DNA of 64,000 nt, taken from NCBI RefSeq assembly GCF_003253485.1, contig NZ_QKTX01000002.1, forward strand, positions 310,001 through 374,000. The letters run 5' to 3'. The translations under genes and the position numbers were made by a program. The notes beneath the pieces were generated by a model. It saw only the letters and a list, made by a program, of their open reading frames with translations. It was not told where the DNA came from and did not search any database. Origin of the DNA: Algoriphagus aquaeductus (GTDB taxonomy: Bacteria; Bacteroidota; Bacteroidia; Cytophagales; Cyclobacteriaceae). How positions within the stretch are numbered: the first letter of the stretch is position 1; every line of letters begins with the position of its first letter. Below, piece by piece: positions 18,375 through 27,309 of this stretch.

Positions 18375-19580
18375 ATGGAAATAGAAAATAATAAGAAAAA
18401 CCAAGACTTAACCTGGCTAGAGCATCTTCAAAAAAACAGTTGGGAGCCTGAAGTAATTATATCGGGTATTTCTTTGGCGGTCCTGTTTATCATTCCTTCC
18501 AGACTATTTGATATGTCTGTGGTATTGATTCAAGATTATGGCTTGGAGCAAATCCCAGCTCAGTTGGTTTTAGTATATTTTTCTTTGATTATCACTGTCT
18601 TCAAGATCTTTTTGGTGATTCACTTAATCATGAGATTTATCTGGGCGGGAATGTTGGGAATTACTTATGCTTTTCCGGAAGGAGTAATCAAGGAAAACCT
18701 GTTTAAATACTCTCAATCCGTAGATTATCCCCATCCGAATACCTATCTGATCAAACTGGAGCGCTGGTGCAGCATGCTCTATGGGTTTCCAATTTCAGTG
18801 GCTGTTCCCATCCTAAGTATCACTATCTACCTATCCGCCTTAATAGGAGTTTACCTGTTTTTTAATCTGAACTTTCAGGTTGTGTATTTGATCTTTATGA
18901 TTACCATGGTGGTTTTGGCAAGTTTTTCATTTGCAGGAAAATCTACTCGACTTAAAGACGGCATTGGAAAGAGCATGAGTGGAACCATAGGTGCTGTATA
19001 CCAGAGTCACTTGGGAAAATGGTTTTTTATTTCCTTTTCAGTTGGTCTCATAGCTATTTCTGCACCCTTTATTTCTCAGGATTTAAGAGGATTTTCTGAG
19101 TTTAATATCATTGCCAATTTAGATGAAACTGAATATGACTGGCCCAATGATCGCAGCTATTTTGAAGAATACAATTCCGAAAAGAAACGGTTTGCCAGGG
19201 CATGGACCACCAAGAAAACAGTGGATTTGGAAATGTTACCCATTTTTTTACCCCGATATATCCGAGACGAAAATGCAACGGTCTATATGAATACCCTTTT
19301 GCCAACGGACACGATCCAATGGAGTATCATCAAAGACTATCAAGATCAGTTTCGGATATACATCAATGACTCTCTTGTTCAAGTTCAGAATTGGTCCAAA
19401 ATAAGGGCTGGTCATACCGGTCAAATGGCCCTTTTTGGGCAAATTCCAGTTGCATACCTAGCTCCCGGTATTCAGGAATTAAGGGTAGAAAAGCTGATTT
19501 ATTTACCCCCGTTCTTGTCCACAGGAAACGAACTTCGATACCGAAAAAAATGGGCTCGATTTGAATTTGTGAAGAAATAG
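18375..19580 (+). CDS. Unrecognised multi-pass membrane protein
   Basis: 401 residues. I recognise no family. Hydrophobic segments lie at about residues 27-50, 64-92, 133-165, 168-190 and 213-232. The last third (from about residue 240) is hydrophilic and rich in aromatic and charged residues, and would be a soluble domain, containing SYFEEYNSEKKRF and ending in ELRYRKKWARFEFVKK. A 220-base gap with no clear promoter precedes it, and it converges on the RsmF-like gene with only five bases between stops. No terminator is visible in that gap. Confidence 0.7.
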   Translation: MEIENNKKNQDLTWLEHLQKNSWEPEVIISGISLAVLFIIPSRLFDMSVVLIQDYGLEQIPAQLVLVYFSLIITVFKIFLVIHLIMRFIWAGMLGITYAFPEGVIKENLFKYSQSVDYPHPNTYLIKLERWCSMLYGFPISVAVPILSITIYLSALIGVYLFFNLNFQVVYLIFMITMVVLASFSFAGKSTRLKDGIGKSMSGTIGAVYQSHLGKWFFISFSVGLIAISAPFISQDLRGFSEFNIIANLDETEYDWPNDRSYFEEYNSEKKRFARAWTTKKTVDLEMLPIFLPRYIRDENATVYMNTLLPTDTIQWSIIKDYQDQFRIYINDSLVQVQNWSKIRAGHTGQMALFGQIPVAYLAPGIQELRVEKLIYLPPFLSTGNELRYRKKWARFEFVKK

Positions 19581-19585
19581 TTGGT

Positions 19586-20962
19586 TTACATCCGAATTCG
19601 CCACTCTTTGGGATAGTAATTATTCAAGCGGTTTCCGAGATTTTTTCCCCAGCCGAGAGGTAAGTGTTGGTAGGTAAACAGAATCCAACCTTTGGGAAGG
19701 CCGTCAAAAGACTGTTCGCTTTTTCTCAGGAAATCCAAGGCTTGGTCGTGGCTAAGTTCGACTTGAGAAAAACCATTTTTCGGCAAGATCGAAAGCGCCC
19801 ACTCATGGCTGGGGATCCATTCGTTCTTCTGTTTTTTGCCTAATTCCACCCCGAAATACCGAAGACTCAAGGCTTGGGCGATTTTTTCGAAATGGCGATA
19901 AAACTTCCTACTGATTCGAAAATAGGAATCGTTCAAGAGGTAATATTTCCCCGTCCCATCAAATCCCAATTCCTGCTCCAAAGCCTCTCCTTCCCGATCG
20001 CCCAAGTTCTTCAGCACCGGATGCTTGAAGTCTTTGATTCGTCCGGGATCTTGGGTGGAAGCCGAATCGGGCCTTTTCAATACCGTGATGAAAAACCCTT
20101 CTCCTTCCACTTTATGCGGGAAAAAGCGATACCCGAAAAACGTCCCGTCTTCAGTATCCACACTTGATTCGATGATTCCCCAAGATTCTTCCAATGGAAT
20201 ACGAACAGGTTCAAAAGCAAATTCCTCGGTGAGAAATCGGATCATTTCCTCATTTTCCAGCTCGTTGAAGGTACAGGTAGAGTAAATCAGATAGCCTCCA
20301 CCTTTGACCAAGGCTCCGGCTTGGTCCATGATGCGTTTTTGGCGCGAGGAGCAAAGGGTGACGTGATCAAGGGACCATTCTTCCCGGGCTTGAGGATCTT
20401 TCCGAAACATCCCTTCACCGGAACATGGGGCATCCACCAAAACCAGATCGAAGAAACCTTCCAAGGCTGAAAAATGATCTGGATCGTTGTTGGTTACCAC
20501 GATATTTCCCAAACCCCATTTGATTGAATTTTCTTTGAGGATTTGGGCTCGGGATTGAATGACTTCGTTGGCCACGAGCAGTCCATCATTTCCCAGATAG
20601 GAGGAAAGCAGCGTACTTTTCCCACCCGGTGCGGCGGCTAGATCGAGGTAAACTCCTTGGGGGATTTCCAGACTGGTTAGGACATGCTCGATAAACATGG
20701 ACGATGCTTCCTGCACGTAATAAGCCCCTGCGTGAAAGGCCGGATCGAGTGTAAAGCTGGGTCGTTCTTCCAAAAAATAACCCTGAGCTGACCAGGGAAT
20801 CGGTCTTTTGGGCCAAGCAGGGGAGAAAGGTTTTTCCGAGTTAAGTCGGATGGAGGTTCGTGGGGTCTGGTTAATTGCAGATTTAAAAAGTTCGAATTCT
20901 TGCGCTCCCAAAAGGGCTCGCATTTGGGACTCAAAGTCTTTGGGCAGTTGAAAGTTGGACAT
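19586..20962 (-). CDS. RsmF/NOL1-NOP2-Sun family RNA m5C methyltransferase
   Basis: 458 residues from the ATG at 20962 (MSNFQLPKDFESQ); the frame is open 41 codons further upstream, but that extension does not resemble the family. The SAM-binding motif is DLAAAPGGKSTLLSSYL; the catalytic signature VDAPCSGEGMFRKD and the second cysteine in YSTCTFNELENEE match 5-methylcytosine methyltransferases. The C-terminal extension ending YYPKEWRIR resembles the RsmF_B/PUA-like domain. It should methylate cytosine in 16S rRNA. Confidence 0.88.
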   Translation of the reverse strand: MSNFQLPKDFESQMRALLGAQEFELFKSAINQTPRTSIRLNSEKPFSPAWPKRPIPWSAQGYFLEERPSFTLDPAFHAGAYYVQEASSMFIEHVLTSLEIPQGVYLDLAAAPGGKSTLLSSYLGNDGLLVANEVIQSRAQILKENSIKWGLGNIVVTNNDPDHFSALEGFFDLVLVDAPCSGEGMFRKDPQAREEWSLDHVTLCSSRQKRIMDQAGALVKGGGYLIYSTCTFNELENEEMIRFLTEEFAFEPVRIPLEESWGIIESSVDTEDGTFFGYRFFPHKVEGEGFFITVLKRPDSASTQDPGRIKDFKHPVLKNLGDREGEALEQELGFDGTGKYYLLNDSYFRISRKFYRHFEKIAQALSLRYFGVELGKKQKNEWIPSHEWALSILPKNGFSQVELSHDQALDFLRKSEQSFDGLPKGWILFTYQHLPLGWGKNLGNRLNNYYPKEWRIRM

Positions 20963-21123
20963 GCGGCAAAGATAGTGATCAGTTCCCAGTCCCCATTGGG
21001 AAGTAGGGAGGTTTGGAAGCATGAGAGATGGCCAGTCAAAAATGGGGCCGGATGATTCTGAAGACTGAGACCGTCCACCGAACACTCCAAAAATGTGTAA
21101 CTTATTCCTGAACTCAGACTGCT

Positions 21124-21483
21124 ATGGAAATCCTCACCTATATTGTCATCGGCTTGATCGCCGCACTTCATCTGTATTTTCTTTGGTTTGAGATGTTTGC
21201 TTGGGAGACGACGGGACGGAAGATCTTTCGTCAAATGCCGGCAGAACTATTTCCCAAAACAAAAGCTTTGGCTGCAAATCAGGGTTTATACAATGGGTTT
21301 TTGGTGGCAGGATTGGTCTGGTCTCTGGTGATCTCTGATCCGGTTTGGGCGGATAAAGTGGCCCTGTTTTTCCTGACCTGCGTGCTTATTGCAGGGATTT
21401 TTGGGGCGATTACGGCAAGCAAAAAGATCTTTTATGTGCAGGGCTTGCCGGCTTTGGTGGCGATTGTGTTGATTTTGATTTAG
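21124..21483 (+). CDS. DUF1304 family small membrane protein
   Basis: 119 residues with four hydrophobic helices: ILTYIVIGLIAALHLYFLW at the N-terminus, GLYNGFLVAGLVWSLVI, VALFFLTCVLIAGIFGA and a final ALVAIVLILI. The N-terminus with the EMFAWE segment and the ANQGLYNG motif are characteristic of DUF1304 proteins. Function is unknown. It is divergent from the methyltransferase gene. Confidence 0.85.
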   Translation: MEILTYIVIGLIAALHLYFLWFEMFAWETTGRKIFRQMPAELFPKTKALAANQGLYNGFLVAGLVWSLVISDPVWADKVALFFLTCVLIAGIFGAITASKKIFYVQGLPALVAIVLILI

Positions 21484-21512
21484 TTCACCGCGGAGGCGCA
21501 GAGTACGCAAAG
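21484..21512 (+). repeat. Left arm of inverted repeat around the GxxExxY gene
   Basis: 29 bases beginning TTCACCGCGGAGGCGCAGAG, matching the reverse complement of 21986-22014 at 23 of 29 positions. It begins immediately after the stop codon of the DUF1304 gene. Its GC content and base pattern differ sharply from the surrounding AT-rich intergenic DNA. Confidence 0.8.
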
Positions 21513-21603
21513 TGGATTTGAAAAACTAAATTTTAATTCATTTCTTCAAAAAATTCACCTAATTTAAAACCAGTACTTTGGGTCTTTTTAATCGTATTGT
21601 TTT

Positions 21604-21981
21604 ATGTCAGAGAATGAAGTTTCATCCCAGATAATCGGTGCAGCAATTGAAGTGCATAAACCTCTAGGTCCGGGCCTGCTTGAAAGTAGCTATGAAGCTT
21701 GCCTACTTTTTGAATTAAGGCAAAGGGGATTAAATGTTAAATCACAAGTTGCATTGCCTATTTCATACAAAGGGTTTCAATTAGAAGCAGGGTACCGAAT
21801 CGATATCCTCGTTGAGGAAAGAGTAATAATTGAAATCAAAACGGTTGAAGAATTTGCTGATATTCACATAGCTCAGATTCTTACTTATCTTAAGCTCACT
21901 AACCTAAAACTGGGGTTACTAATCAATTTTAATTCCGTCAAATTAGTTAATGGTCTTAAGAGAGTGGTCAATAATCTTTAA
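21604..21981 (+). CDS. GxxExxY protein, PD-(D/E)xK nuclease-like
   Basis: 125 residues. The name-giving motif is GLLESSY (G-x-x-E-x-x-Y) at about residues 19-25, preceded by [18 protein letters not shown]-(D/E)xK-type core follows: [16 protein letters not shown], with the Asp and the E-x-K pair. The family is common in Bacteroidota and usually occurs as a solitary gene flanked by short GC-rich repeats; its biological role is not established. Here the gene is enclosed by inverted repeats at 21484-21512 and 21986-22014. Confidence 0.88.
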   Translation: MSENEVSSQIIGAAIEVHKPLGPGLLESSYEACLLFELRQRGLNVKSQVALPISYKGFQLEAGYRIDILVEERVIIEIKTVEEFADIHIAQILTYLKLTNLKLGLLINFNSVKLVNGLKRVVNNL

Positions 21982-21985
21982 TTTT

Positions 21986-22014
21986 CTCCGCGTTCTCTGC
22001 GCCTTTGCGGTGAG
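21986..22014 (-). repeat. Right arm of inverted repeat around the GxxExxY gene
   Basis: Reverse complement reads CTCACCGCAAAGGCGCAGAG followed by AACGCGGAG. It aligns with 21484-21512 with six mismatches and no gaps. The two arms face each other across the gene, five bases after its stop codon on this side. Confidence 0.8.
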
Positions 22015-22017
22015 TTC

Positions 22018-22043
22018 AAAAAAAAAGAGGCTTTCGCCCCTTT
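22018..22043 (-). terminator. Terminator of the AAA+ gene
   Basis: On the minus strand AAAGGGGC, four-base loop, GCCTCTTT with one mismatch in the stem, then a run of T. It begins two bases after the stop of the ATPase gene. Confidence 0.7.
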
Positions 22044-22045
22044 CT

Positions 22046-23572
22046 TTAATTGTCATCTTCATCAAAGTCGTCCTCTTCATCCCCTGCCCCCATGTCAAAC
22101 ATGGAACTGAACAGGTCTTTAAACTGAAGTCCGGTGTCCAAAAGCTTTTTGCTCAGTTGGGAATATTCAGCCAAACCGTGTAGCGCAAACTCCATGAAGA
22201 ACTCTTTTTCTTTTTCCGGCAAAGTTTTCACCATCTGGGTGACCACTTCCTCCAAACCGGGTACCGAGTGAAGCAGCGTTTTATATTCCTTATCAGACTG
22301 GGAAGCCAAAATATCCAACTCATTTCCTTCCCCAAACCAAGCCAAAGGAATCACATAAGGATTGCCGTTTTTGTCTTTTTTCTTTTGTTCAGGAGAAGGG
22401 AAATAGTTCACAAACTGGGTGCGGATCGCTTTTCCAATCAGGTTGTACGCGACGAGACCTGCACCTTCCTGTTCGCCTTCATAGACCAATTCGACCTTGC
22501 CTGTAATCGCCGGAATCACGCCGATCAGGTCGGCGATTCGAACTACGGTATTGCTTTCTCCATTCAGGTAAAGTCTTCTTTCCGCTGCGGAAATCAGGTT
22601 TTCATAGGCCGAAATCGTCAAACGAGCTGAAACCCCACTTTTCTCATCCACAAACTCAGAACCTCTCGCTTCGATGGCAATCTGCTCGATTAGGTCTTTC
22701 ATCAACTCAGGTACATGGATCTGTTCTACAGGCTTTCCAGCCAAATTAGCTTCCTGAGCAGTGATCTTCTTGCCGATCTCGATGGATTTTGGATAGTGGG
22801 TGATGATCTGACTTTCGATTCGGTCCTTCAGCGGAGTCACGATACTTCCCCGATTGGTGTAGTCCTCCGGGTTGGCGGTGAAGACAAACTGGATGTCCAA
22901 AGGCAGCCTCAGCTTGAACCCACGGATTTGGATGTCTCCTTCCTGCAAAATATTGAAAAGCGCCACCTGAATCCTCGCTTGCAAGTCCGGCAATTCATTG
23001 ATCACGAAAATACACCGGTGGGAGCGAGGTACCAATCCGTAGTGAATCACCCGCTCATCGTTGTAGCTGAGTTTCATCGTCGCCGCTTTGATCGGATCGA
23101 CGTCACCGATCAAGTCGGCCACAGAAACATCCGGTGTGGCCAATTTTTCCGCATAGCGATCCTCCCGGTGAAGCCAGGAGACCGGTGTGTCGTCACCTTT
23201 TTCATCGATCAGATTTTTGGCAAAAGAAGAAAGCGGATGCATCGGGTCATCGTTGAGCTCCGAACCGAAAATAACCGGAACATATTCATCCAGAAGATGG
23301 GTCATCATCCGCGCGATTCGGGTTTTCGCTTGACCACGAAGCCCCAGCAGGTTGATGTTGTGACGGGAAAGAATCGCCCGCTCGATGTCGGGGATCACCG
23401 TATCCTCATAGCCCCAAATGCCGGCAAAGACATTTTCTTTGGTTTTGATCTTTTGGATCAGGTTGTCACGGAGTTCTTCTTTGATGGATTTGGGTTGATA
23501 TCCTGATGCCTTGAGTTGGCCGAGGGTCTTGATCTGTAAGAGTTGGTGTCCGGTGAGTTTTTGGTAGTCCAT
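22046..23572 (-). CDS. Magnesium chelatase ChlI-like AAA+ ATPase
   Basis: 508 residues. AAA+ features include a P-loop-like GLRGQAKTRIARMM (Walker A variant GLRGQAKT), a Walker B region CIFVINELPDLQARIQ, and the sensor region FVFTANPEDYTNRGSIVTPLKDR typical of the ChlI/MoxR group. The Walker B acid pair DE is replaced by NE here. The C-terminus is acidic (GAGDEEDDFDEDDN). It is two bases downstream of a VWA gene, and such I/D-type pairs remodel proteins or assist metal insertion. No ChlH- or CobN-type partner is present in the window, so a tetrapyrrole role is not supported. Confidence 0.85.
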   Translation of the reverse strand: MDYQKLTGHQLLQIKTLGQLKASGYQPKSIKEELRDNLIQKIKTKENVFAGIWGYEDTVIPDIERAILSRHNINLLGLRGQAKTRIARMMTHLLDEYVPVIFGSELNDDPMHPLSSFAKNLIDEKGDDTPVSWLHREDRYAEKLATPDVSVADLIGDVDPIKAATMKLSYNDERVIHYGLVPRSHRCIFVINELPDLQARIQVALFNILQEGDIQIRGFKLRLPLDIQFVFTANPEDYTNRGSIVTPLKDRIESQIITHYPKSIEIGKKITAQEANLAGKPVEQIHVPELMKDLIEQIAIEARGSEFVDEKSGVSARLTISAYENLISAAERRLYLNGESNTVVRIADLIGVIPAITGKVELVYEGEQEGAGLVAYNLIGKAIRTQFVNYFPSPEQKKKDKNGNPYVIPLAWFGEGNELDILASQSDKEYKTLLHSVPGLEEVVTQMVKTLPEKEKEFFMEFALHGLAEYSQLSKKLLDTGLQFKDLFSSMFDMGAGDEEDDFDEDDN

Positions 23573-23574
23573 GC

Positions 23575-24675
23575 TTAGAAGCGTTTGGTGCGGTTTCGTC
23601 TATAATCTTCAAAAATGAGATCCCCAAGTCCTTTCAGGCTGCTGTAGTAGGCGTTGCCGTTGTTGACTTTGGTAAACTCTTTCACAAATTCTTTGAGGTA
23701 GGGGTCCGAAGCGATCATAAAGGTCGTCACTGGGATTTTCAGTTTGCGGCATTGGGCAGCAAGCTTCAACGTTTCCGCAAGGATTTTGCTGTCGATGCCA
23801 AAGGCGTTTTTGTAGTACTTGATCCCGACTTTGAGGCAAGTAGGCTTACCGTCGGTGATCATGAAGATCTGCTTGTTGGGATTTTTTCTTCTTCGAAGTA
23901 AATCCATGGCAAGCTCCAGTCCGGCAACCGTATTGGTATGGTAAGGTCCGACTTGGAGGTAAGGCAAATCCTTGATTTCGATCTGCCAGGCATCATTTCC
24001 GAAGACAATCACATCGAGCGTATCCTTGGGATAGCGGGTTTTGATCAGTTCGGCCAAAGCCATAGCCACCTTCTTGGCAGGGGTGATCCGATCTTCCCCA
24101 TAGAGGATCATAGAGTGGGATATGTCGATCATCAGCACAGTAGAGGTCTGGGATCTGACCTCATTTTCTATGACTTCCAAGTCATCCTCTGTCAGCAAGT
24201 AATCGCCCGAAAGGCCGTGATTGGCCTGGGCATTTCGAAGAGAATCGGTCAATGCGATCTGATCCAGATTGTCTCCGAATTCGAAGGCCCGTCTATCCGT
24301 GCCCCGCTCATCTCCGGTGCCGGAATGGGCGGTTTTATGCTGACCGGATTTGCCACGCTTGAGTTTGCCGAAAATCTCCTCCAAGGCATTTTTCCGGATG
24401 TTTTGCTCGGCTTTTCCGGTGATTTTGAATTCACCTTTTTGATTTTCCTCGGTGAGGTAGCCTTTGGATTTAAGGTCATCGATGAAGTCTCCAATTCCGT
24501 AATTGGGATTGGTCATGTTATATCGTTTGTCCAAGTTGGTCAGCCAACTCAAGGCTTCTGCAACATCTCCACCGGTCATGGTGACAAGCTGGAGAAAAAT
24601 ATTCAAGAGATTCTCAAACGTATTTTTCTCCGGGTCATTGGGAGGCACATATTGGGTGAATCGGAAGCCTTTCAT
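23575..24675 (-). CDS. VWA-domain protein, partner of the AAA+ ATPase
   Basis: 366 residues. The C-terminal von Willebrand A domain (about residues 175-360) has a MIDAS motif DISHS (D-x-S-x-S) in VLMIDISHSMILYG, with later metal-site residues around TNTVAGLELAMDLL and FMITDGKPT. The N-terminal half is helical and charged (KLKRGKSGQHKTAH). This layout follows ChlD-like or BatA/CoxE-like partners of MoxR/ChlI ATPases. It is transcribed first, the ATPase second, with two bases between them. Confidence 0.85.
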   Translation of the reverse strand: MKGFRFTQYVPPNDPEKNTFENLLNIFLQLVTMTGGDVAEALSWLTNLDKRYNMTNPNYGIGDFIDDLKSKGYLTEENQKGEFKITGKAEQNIRKNALEEIFGKLKRGKSGQHKTAHSGTGDERGTDRRAFEFGDNLDQIALTDSLRNAQANHGLSGDYLLTEDDLEVIENEVRSQTSTVLMIDISHSMILYGEDRITPAKKVAMALAELIKTRYPKDTLDVIVFGNDAWQIEIKDLPYLQVGPYHTNTVAGLELAMDLLRRRKNPNKQIFMITDGKPTCLKVGIKYYKNAFGIDSKILAETLKLAAQCRKLKIPVTTFMIASDPYLKEFVKEFTKVNNGNAYYSSLKGLGDLIFEDYRRNRTKRF

Positions 24676-24683
24676 AAATAGAC

Positions 24684-24755
24684 GCTAGACATTAGATGCA
24701 AGACACAAGAAGCGAGATGTTAGTATTTGGTATCAAATATCAAGATACTGATCAA
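24684..24755. repeat. Low-complexity intergenic text (CTAGACATTAGATGCAAGAC type)
   Basis: The 149-base gap between the VWA gene and the small membrane protein gene contains short quasi-repeated words (CTAGACATTAG, GCAAGACACAAGA, GGTATCAAATATCAAG). Similar text is found at 36687-36784. I see no hairpin with a T-run or consensus promoter here. Confidence 0.4.
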
Positions 24756-24824
24756 GGTAATGTTTAGGGATTAACAAAGGGAAGCGCTGGGGAGTTTACT
24801 AAGCATCTTAATTTCCTGAAAAAA

Positions 24825-25055
24825 ATGAAGAACTATTTCAGTGCAGTGGGAATCGTGACGGGAGTTTTGATTCTGTTTGTCACCTTGATTCAGTTTAATA
24901 TTGCTCAGGTATTGATTTGGGCGATTTTTTTGGCAGGGCCTTTTTTGATCTTGTGGATGGTGTGGGCGGTTTTAGCCGCACCAGTGAAAATCGAAGAGAC
25001 CTTTGAGGAGCAGTGGTATCAGGATCGGGAGGATTTGAGAAGGGGAGAGGATTAA
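24825..25055 (+). CDS. Small two-helix membrane protein of unknown function
   Basis: 76 residues. Two hydrophobic helices (about residues 6-24 and 29-50) are followed by an acidic tail (EETFEEQWYQDREDLRRGED). I recognise no family. The clean hydrophobic pattern and a start well placed in the intergenic gap support it as real. It ends directly against the 3' end of the convergent PIN-domain gene. Confidence 0.6.
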   Translation: MKNYFSAVGIVTGVLILFVTLIQFNIAQVLIWAIFLAGPFLILWMVWAVLAAPVKIEETFEEQWYQDREDLRRGED

Positions 25056-25466
25056 TCAGTTTGAGAAAAATTCCTTTGGCGAAAGGACACGGATTTCTTT
25101 GGCATACTTGAAGTCCTTTTTATCCCTTGTGACCAAAAAATCACATCTATTCATTAAAGCCGTATAGTACTGCAAAGCGTCTTCTTTGTCTTTAAAATCG
25201 GAATCTAAAGACTTATATATCAAATCTTTCCCTGCTGAAAGTATATCGCAAGCTTTAAAAAAGTGACTCATTGTAAATTCAGAGTAAGGCAATTTGTATA
25301 CATTGAAGGCCAAGTAATAAAGATTTCCAATACTGCTTTCAGCTATTTGAAGTTTGGCTAGGCCGTTGGCATGCAAATCCAAAAACAATTTTGCTTCTTG
25401 GTAAAATGGCTCTCTTTTCCCAATGATATCTAAGACCACATTGGTATCCAGAAAAATCTTAACCAT
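25056..25466 (-). CDS. PIN-domain toxin (VapC-like)
   Basis: 136 residues with the PIN fold: KIFLDTNVVLDIIG gives the first acidic residue (Asp 6), an acidic residue follows in IAESSIG, then KDKEDALQYYTA and the terminal LVTRDKKDF. PIN toxins are Mg2+-dependent RNases, and the four-acid layout is complete. It overlaps the antitoxin gene by eight bases and is translated second, as usual for such pairs. Confidence 0.85.
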   Translation of the reverse strand: MVKIFLDTNVVLDIIGKREPFYQEAKLFLDLHANGLAKLQIAESSIGNLYYLAFNVYKLPYSEFTMSHFFKACDILSAGKDLIYKSLDSDFKDKEDALQYYTALMNRCDFLVTRDKKDFKYAKEIRVLSPKEFFSN

Positions 25467-25716
25467 ATTTTTCTTTCAAATATTTAGTCAAAGCTACTTT
25501 ATCGGACTCTTTTGATGCCTTTGTAGACTCCATTTCCTCTAATCTTTCTAGGAGTTTTTTAGCAGCAAGTTGTGATTCTGAGTATTGAACAGAAGGATCT
25601 TCCTTTTCAATAAAATTCTCAATCATCTGGGAAAGAGAAATACCCTGGCCTGCCGCCCTTCTCTTGGCTTTTTCCACCACTTCTTTTTTAATGGTCAATG
25701 TTAGTTTCGTCTTCAT
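25459..25716 (-). CDS. Antitoxin of the PIN pair (DUF6364/ribbon-helix-helix type)
   Basis: 85 residues from the ATG at 25716 (MKTKLTLTIKKEV); the frame extends 17 codons upstream, but that addition is unlike the family. The N-terminal TKLTLTIKKEVVEKAKRRA followed by GISLSQMIENFI is the beta-strand plus two helices of a MetJ/Arc-like DNA-binding domain. The remaining helical, charged tail would wrap the toxin. It is the first gene of the pair and likely autoregulatory. Confidence 0.8.
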   Translation of the reverse strand: MKTKLTLTIKKEVVEKAKRRAAGQGISLSQMIENFIEKEDPSVQYSESQLAAKKLLERLEEMESTKASKESDKVALTKYLKEKYG

Positions 25717-25806
25717 AATCACACGTGTTTGTCTGAAATATACGTGTCTTTCCCAACAAGTTTTCAATTTTTGGATTAAATTGATTTAACCTACTTTTCG
25801 AATCCT

Positions 25807-26748
25807 ATGTCTCCCGCCGAAAAACACGCCAAAATCCTTAAATCCACAGCCAAGCGATTGGGTTTTGACTTTTGCGGAATTGCCAAGGCGGAGTTTTTGG
25901 AGTCAGAAGCTCCCCGATTGGAAGAGTGGCTCAATCGCAACTATCAAGGAAAAATGGCCTATCTAGCCAATCACTTTGACAAGCGACTGGATCCCACCAA
26001 ACTCGTCGAAGGAGCCAAAACGGTGGTTTCCCTGATTTACAATTACTACCCGGAAAAGCAGCTTTCCCATCAGCCTGAAGATCTCAAACTCGCCAAATAT
26101 GCTTACGGGCAGGATTACCATGACGTGATTCGGGCTAAGCTTACGGAATTTTTGGAAGTGATACGGGAAGAAATCGGCGAAATCAACGGCCGCTCGTTTG
26201 TGGATTCGGCACCCGTGATGGAGCGGCAATGGGCGCAACGAGCAGGCTTAGGTTGGATTGGAAAAAACAGCCTGCTACTCAATCGTCAGATGGGCAGTTT
26301 TTTCTTTTTGGCGGAGTTGATCATCGATCTGGAAGCGACTCCCGACACTGCTCTAGCGAAAGACTATTGTGGTACATGCACCGCCTGCATGGATGCCTGT
26401 CCCACCGATGCCATCGTACAGCCGGAAGTGATCGATGCCTCGAAGTGCATTTCCTATTTGACGATCGAACTCAAAGAGGCCATTCCGAATGAGTTTGCCG
26501 GAAAGATGGAAAACTGGGTCTTTGGCTGCGATATCTGTCAGGATGTGTGTCCTTGGAATCGCTTTTCACGAACGCATCAGGAACCAGCTTTTCAACCTAA
26601 TCCTGAACTTTCCCAATTCACCAATCTGGAATGGATCGAAATGACTGAGGAAACTTTCAAGCGGGTGTTTGCGAAGTCGGCGGTGAAGCGGACCAAGTTT
26701 TCCGGAATCAAACGGAATGTGGATTTTTTGAAAAATGGGCTGGCCTAA
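25807..26748 (+). CDS. queG: Epoxyqueuosine reductase QueG
   Basis: 313 residues. An N-terminal cobalamin-binding domain ([12 protein letters not shown] near residue 20; [16 protein letters not shown]) is followed by two 4Fe-4S motifs, [15 protein letters not shown] and [13 protein letters not shown]. The enzyme performs the last step of queuosine synthesis in tRNA, reduction of epoxyqueuosine to queuosine, using cobalamin. It shows the organism has B12 available, relevant to the B12-binding regulator at 48926-49822. Confidence 0.95.
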   Translation: MSPAEKHAKILKSTAKRLGFDFCGIAKAEFLESEAPRLEEWLNRNYQGKMAYLANHFDKRLDPTKLVEGAKTVVSLIYNYYPEKQLSHQPEDLKLAKYAYGQDYHDVIRAKLTEFLEVIREEIGEINGRSFVDSAPVMERQWAQRAGLGWIGKNSLLLNRQMGSFFFLAELIIDLEATPDTALAKDYCGTCTACMDACPTDAIVQPEVIDASKCISYLTIELKEAIPNEFAGKMENWVFGCDICQDVCPWNRFSRTHQEPAFQPNPELSQFTNLEWIEMTEETFKRVFAKSAVKRTKFSGIKRNVDFLKNGLA

Positions 26749-26781
26749 AAGGACGCGCGTGAGGACGCTCGTAGATCATTA

Positions 26782-26810
26782 AACAAAAAAAGCTGAGATC
26801 TCTCTCAGCT
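26782..26810 (-). terminator. Terminator of the META-domain gene
   Basis: Perfect palindrome AGCTGAGA, TCTC, TCTCAGCT; on the minus strand it is followed by TTTTTTT. On the plus strand the following sequence TTCTCT is a weaker T-tract but may also stop transcription from queG. Confidence 0.8.
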
Positions 26811-26817
26811 TTCTCTA

Positions 26818-27231
26818 TTATCTCAATTTCAAAATGACCCGTTTTTTGCTGTCTTTCAGCCAAAGCTCTCCGCCGGATATTTGGTAGCGTTCCACGGATC
26901 GAAGGGTTTCAAGGTATTTATTCTCAAAGGCCTGATTTTGACAGGCCATCATCGTAGAGGCCAAATTTCCAAACTTCAGGCTATTTCGTTTTCCTATTTC
27001 GTAAGGACCATAAATCCGGTTACAGCTTCCGTTTCCATTCACCATTTTTTCACCTGCATTGAACATCAGGTGAGCATCTTGAGGAGTATTGGATGTTTGC
27101 ACAGGCACCCCCAACATTTCTACGACCGTCCATTGCTTATTCGTCCATTTGGAATCCGGAAAAGTAGAACTGCATGAAGAAAAAATCCCCAACAGCATCA
27201 TTGCGAAAATCATCACTTTAGTCTTCATCAT
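26818..27231 (-). CDS. META/HslJ-domain lipoprotein
   Basis: 137 residues (a second Met at residue 2 is equally possible as start). The signal peptide ends in a lipobox LLGIFSSC. The mature part is one META domain: WTNKQWTVVEMLGVPV, NGNGSCNRIYGPYEI and LASTMMACQNQAFENKYLETL, the pattern N-G-x-x-G-C-N ... T-x-M-A-C. E. coli HslJ, of the same family, is linked to novobiocin resistance and heat shock, but the role in Bacteroidota is unknown. Confidence 0.85.
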   Translation of the reverse strand: MMKTKVMIFAMMLLGIFSSCSSTFPDSKWTNKQWTVVEMLGVPVQTSNTPQDAHLMFNAGEKMVNGNGSCNRIYGPYEIGKRNSLKFGNLASTMMACQNQAFENKYLETLRSVERYQISGGELWLKDSKKRVILKLR

Positions 27232-27309
27232 TGATTTAAGTTTTGTTTACAAGCAAGGTTTACGCACAAAAAAGGCCAAAATCTATGTTTTGAGGGATAA
27301 ATTTTCGGA

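Noticed and set aside
20963..21085. N-terminal extension of the RsmF-like methyltransferase
   Set aside because: The 41 extra residues do not look like the family, which starts close to MSNFQLPKDF.
22715..23506. 263-codon open frame on the plus strand
   Set aside because: It is antisense to the conserved AAA+ ATPase; the product has no recognisable domain, and the opposite strand is clearly coding.
23938..24681. 247-codon open frame on the plus strand
   Set aside because: It is a shadow of the VWA gene; the minus-strand protein has intact MIDAS residues.
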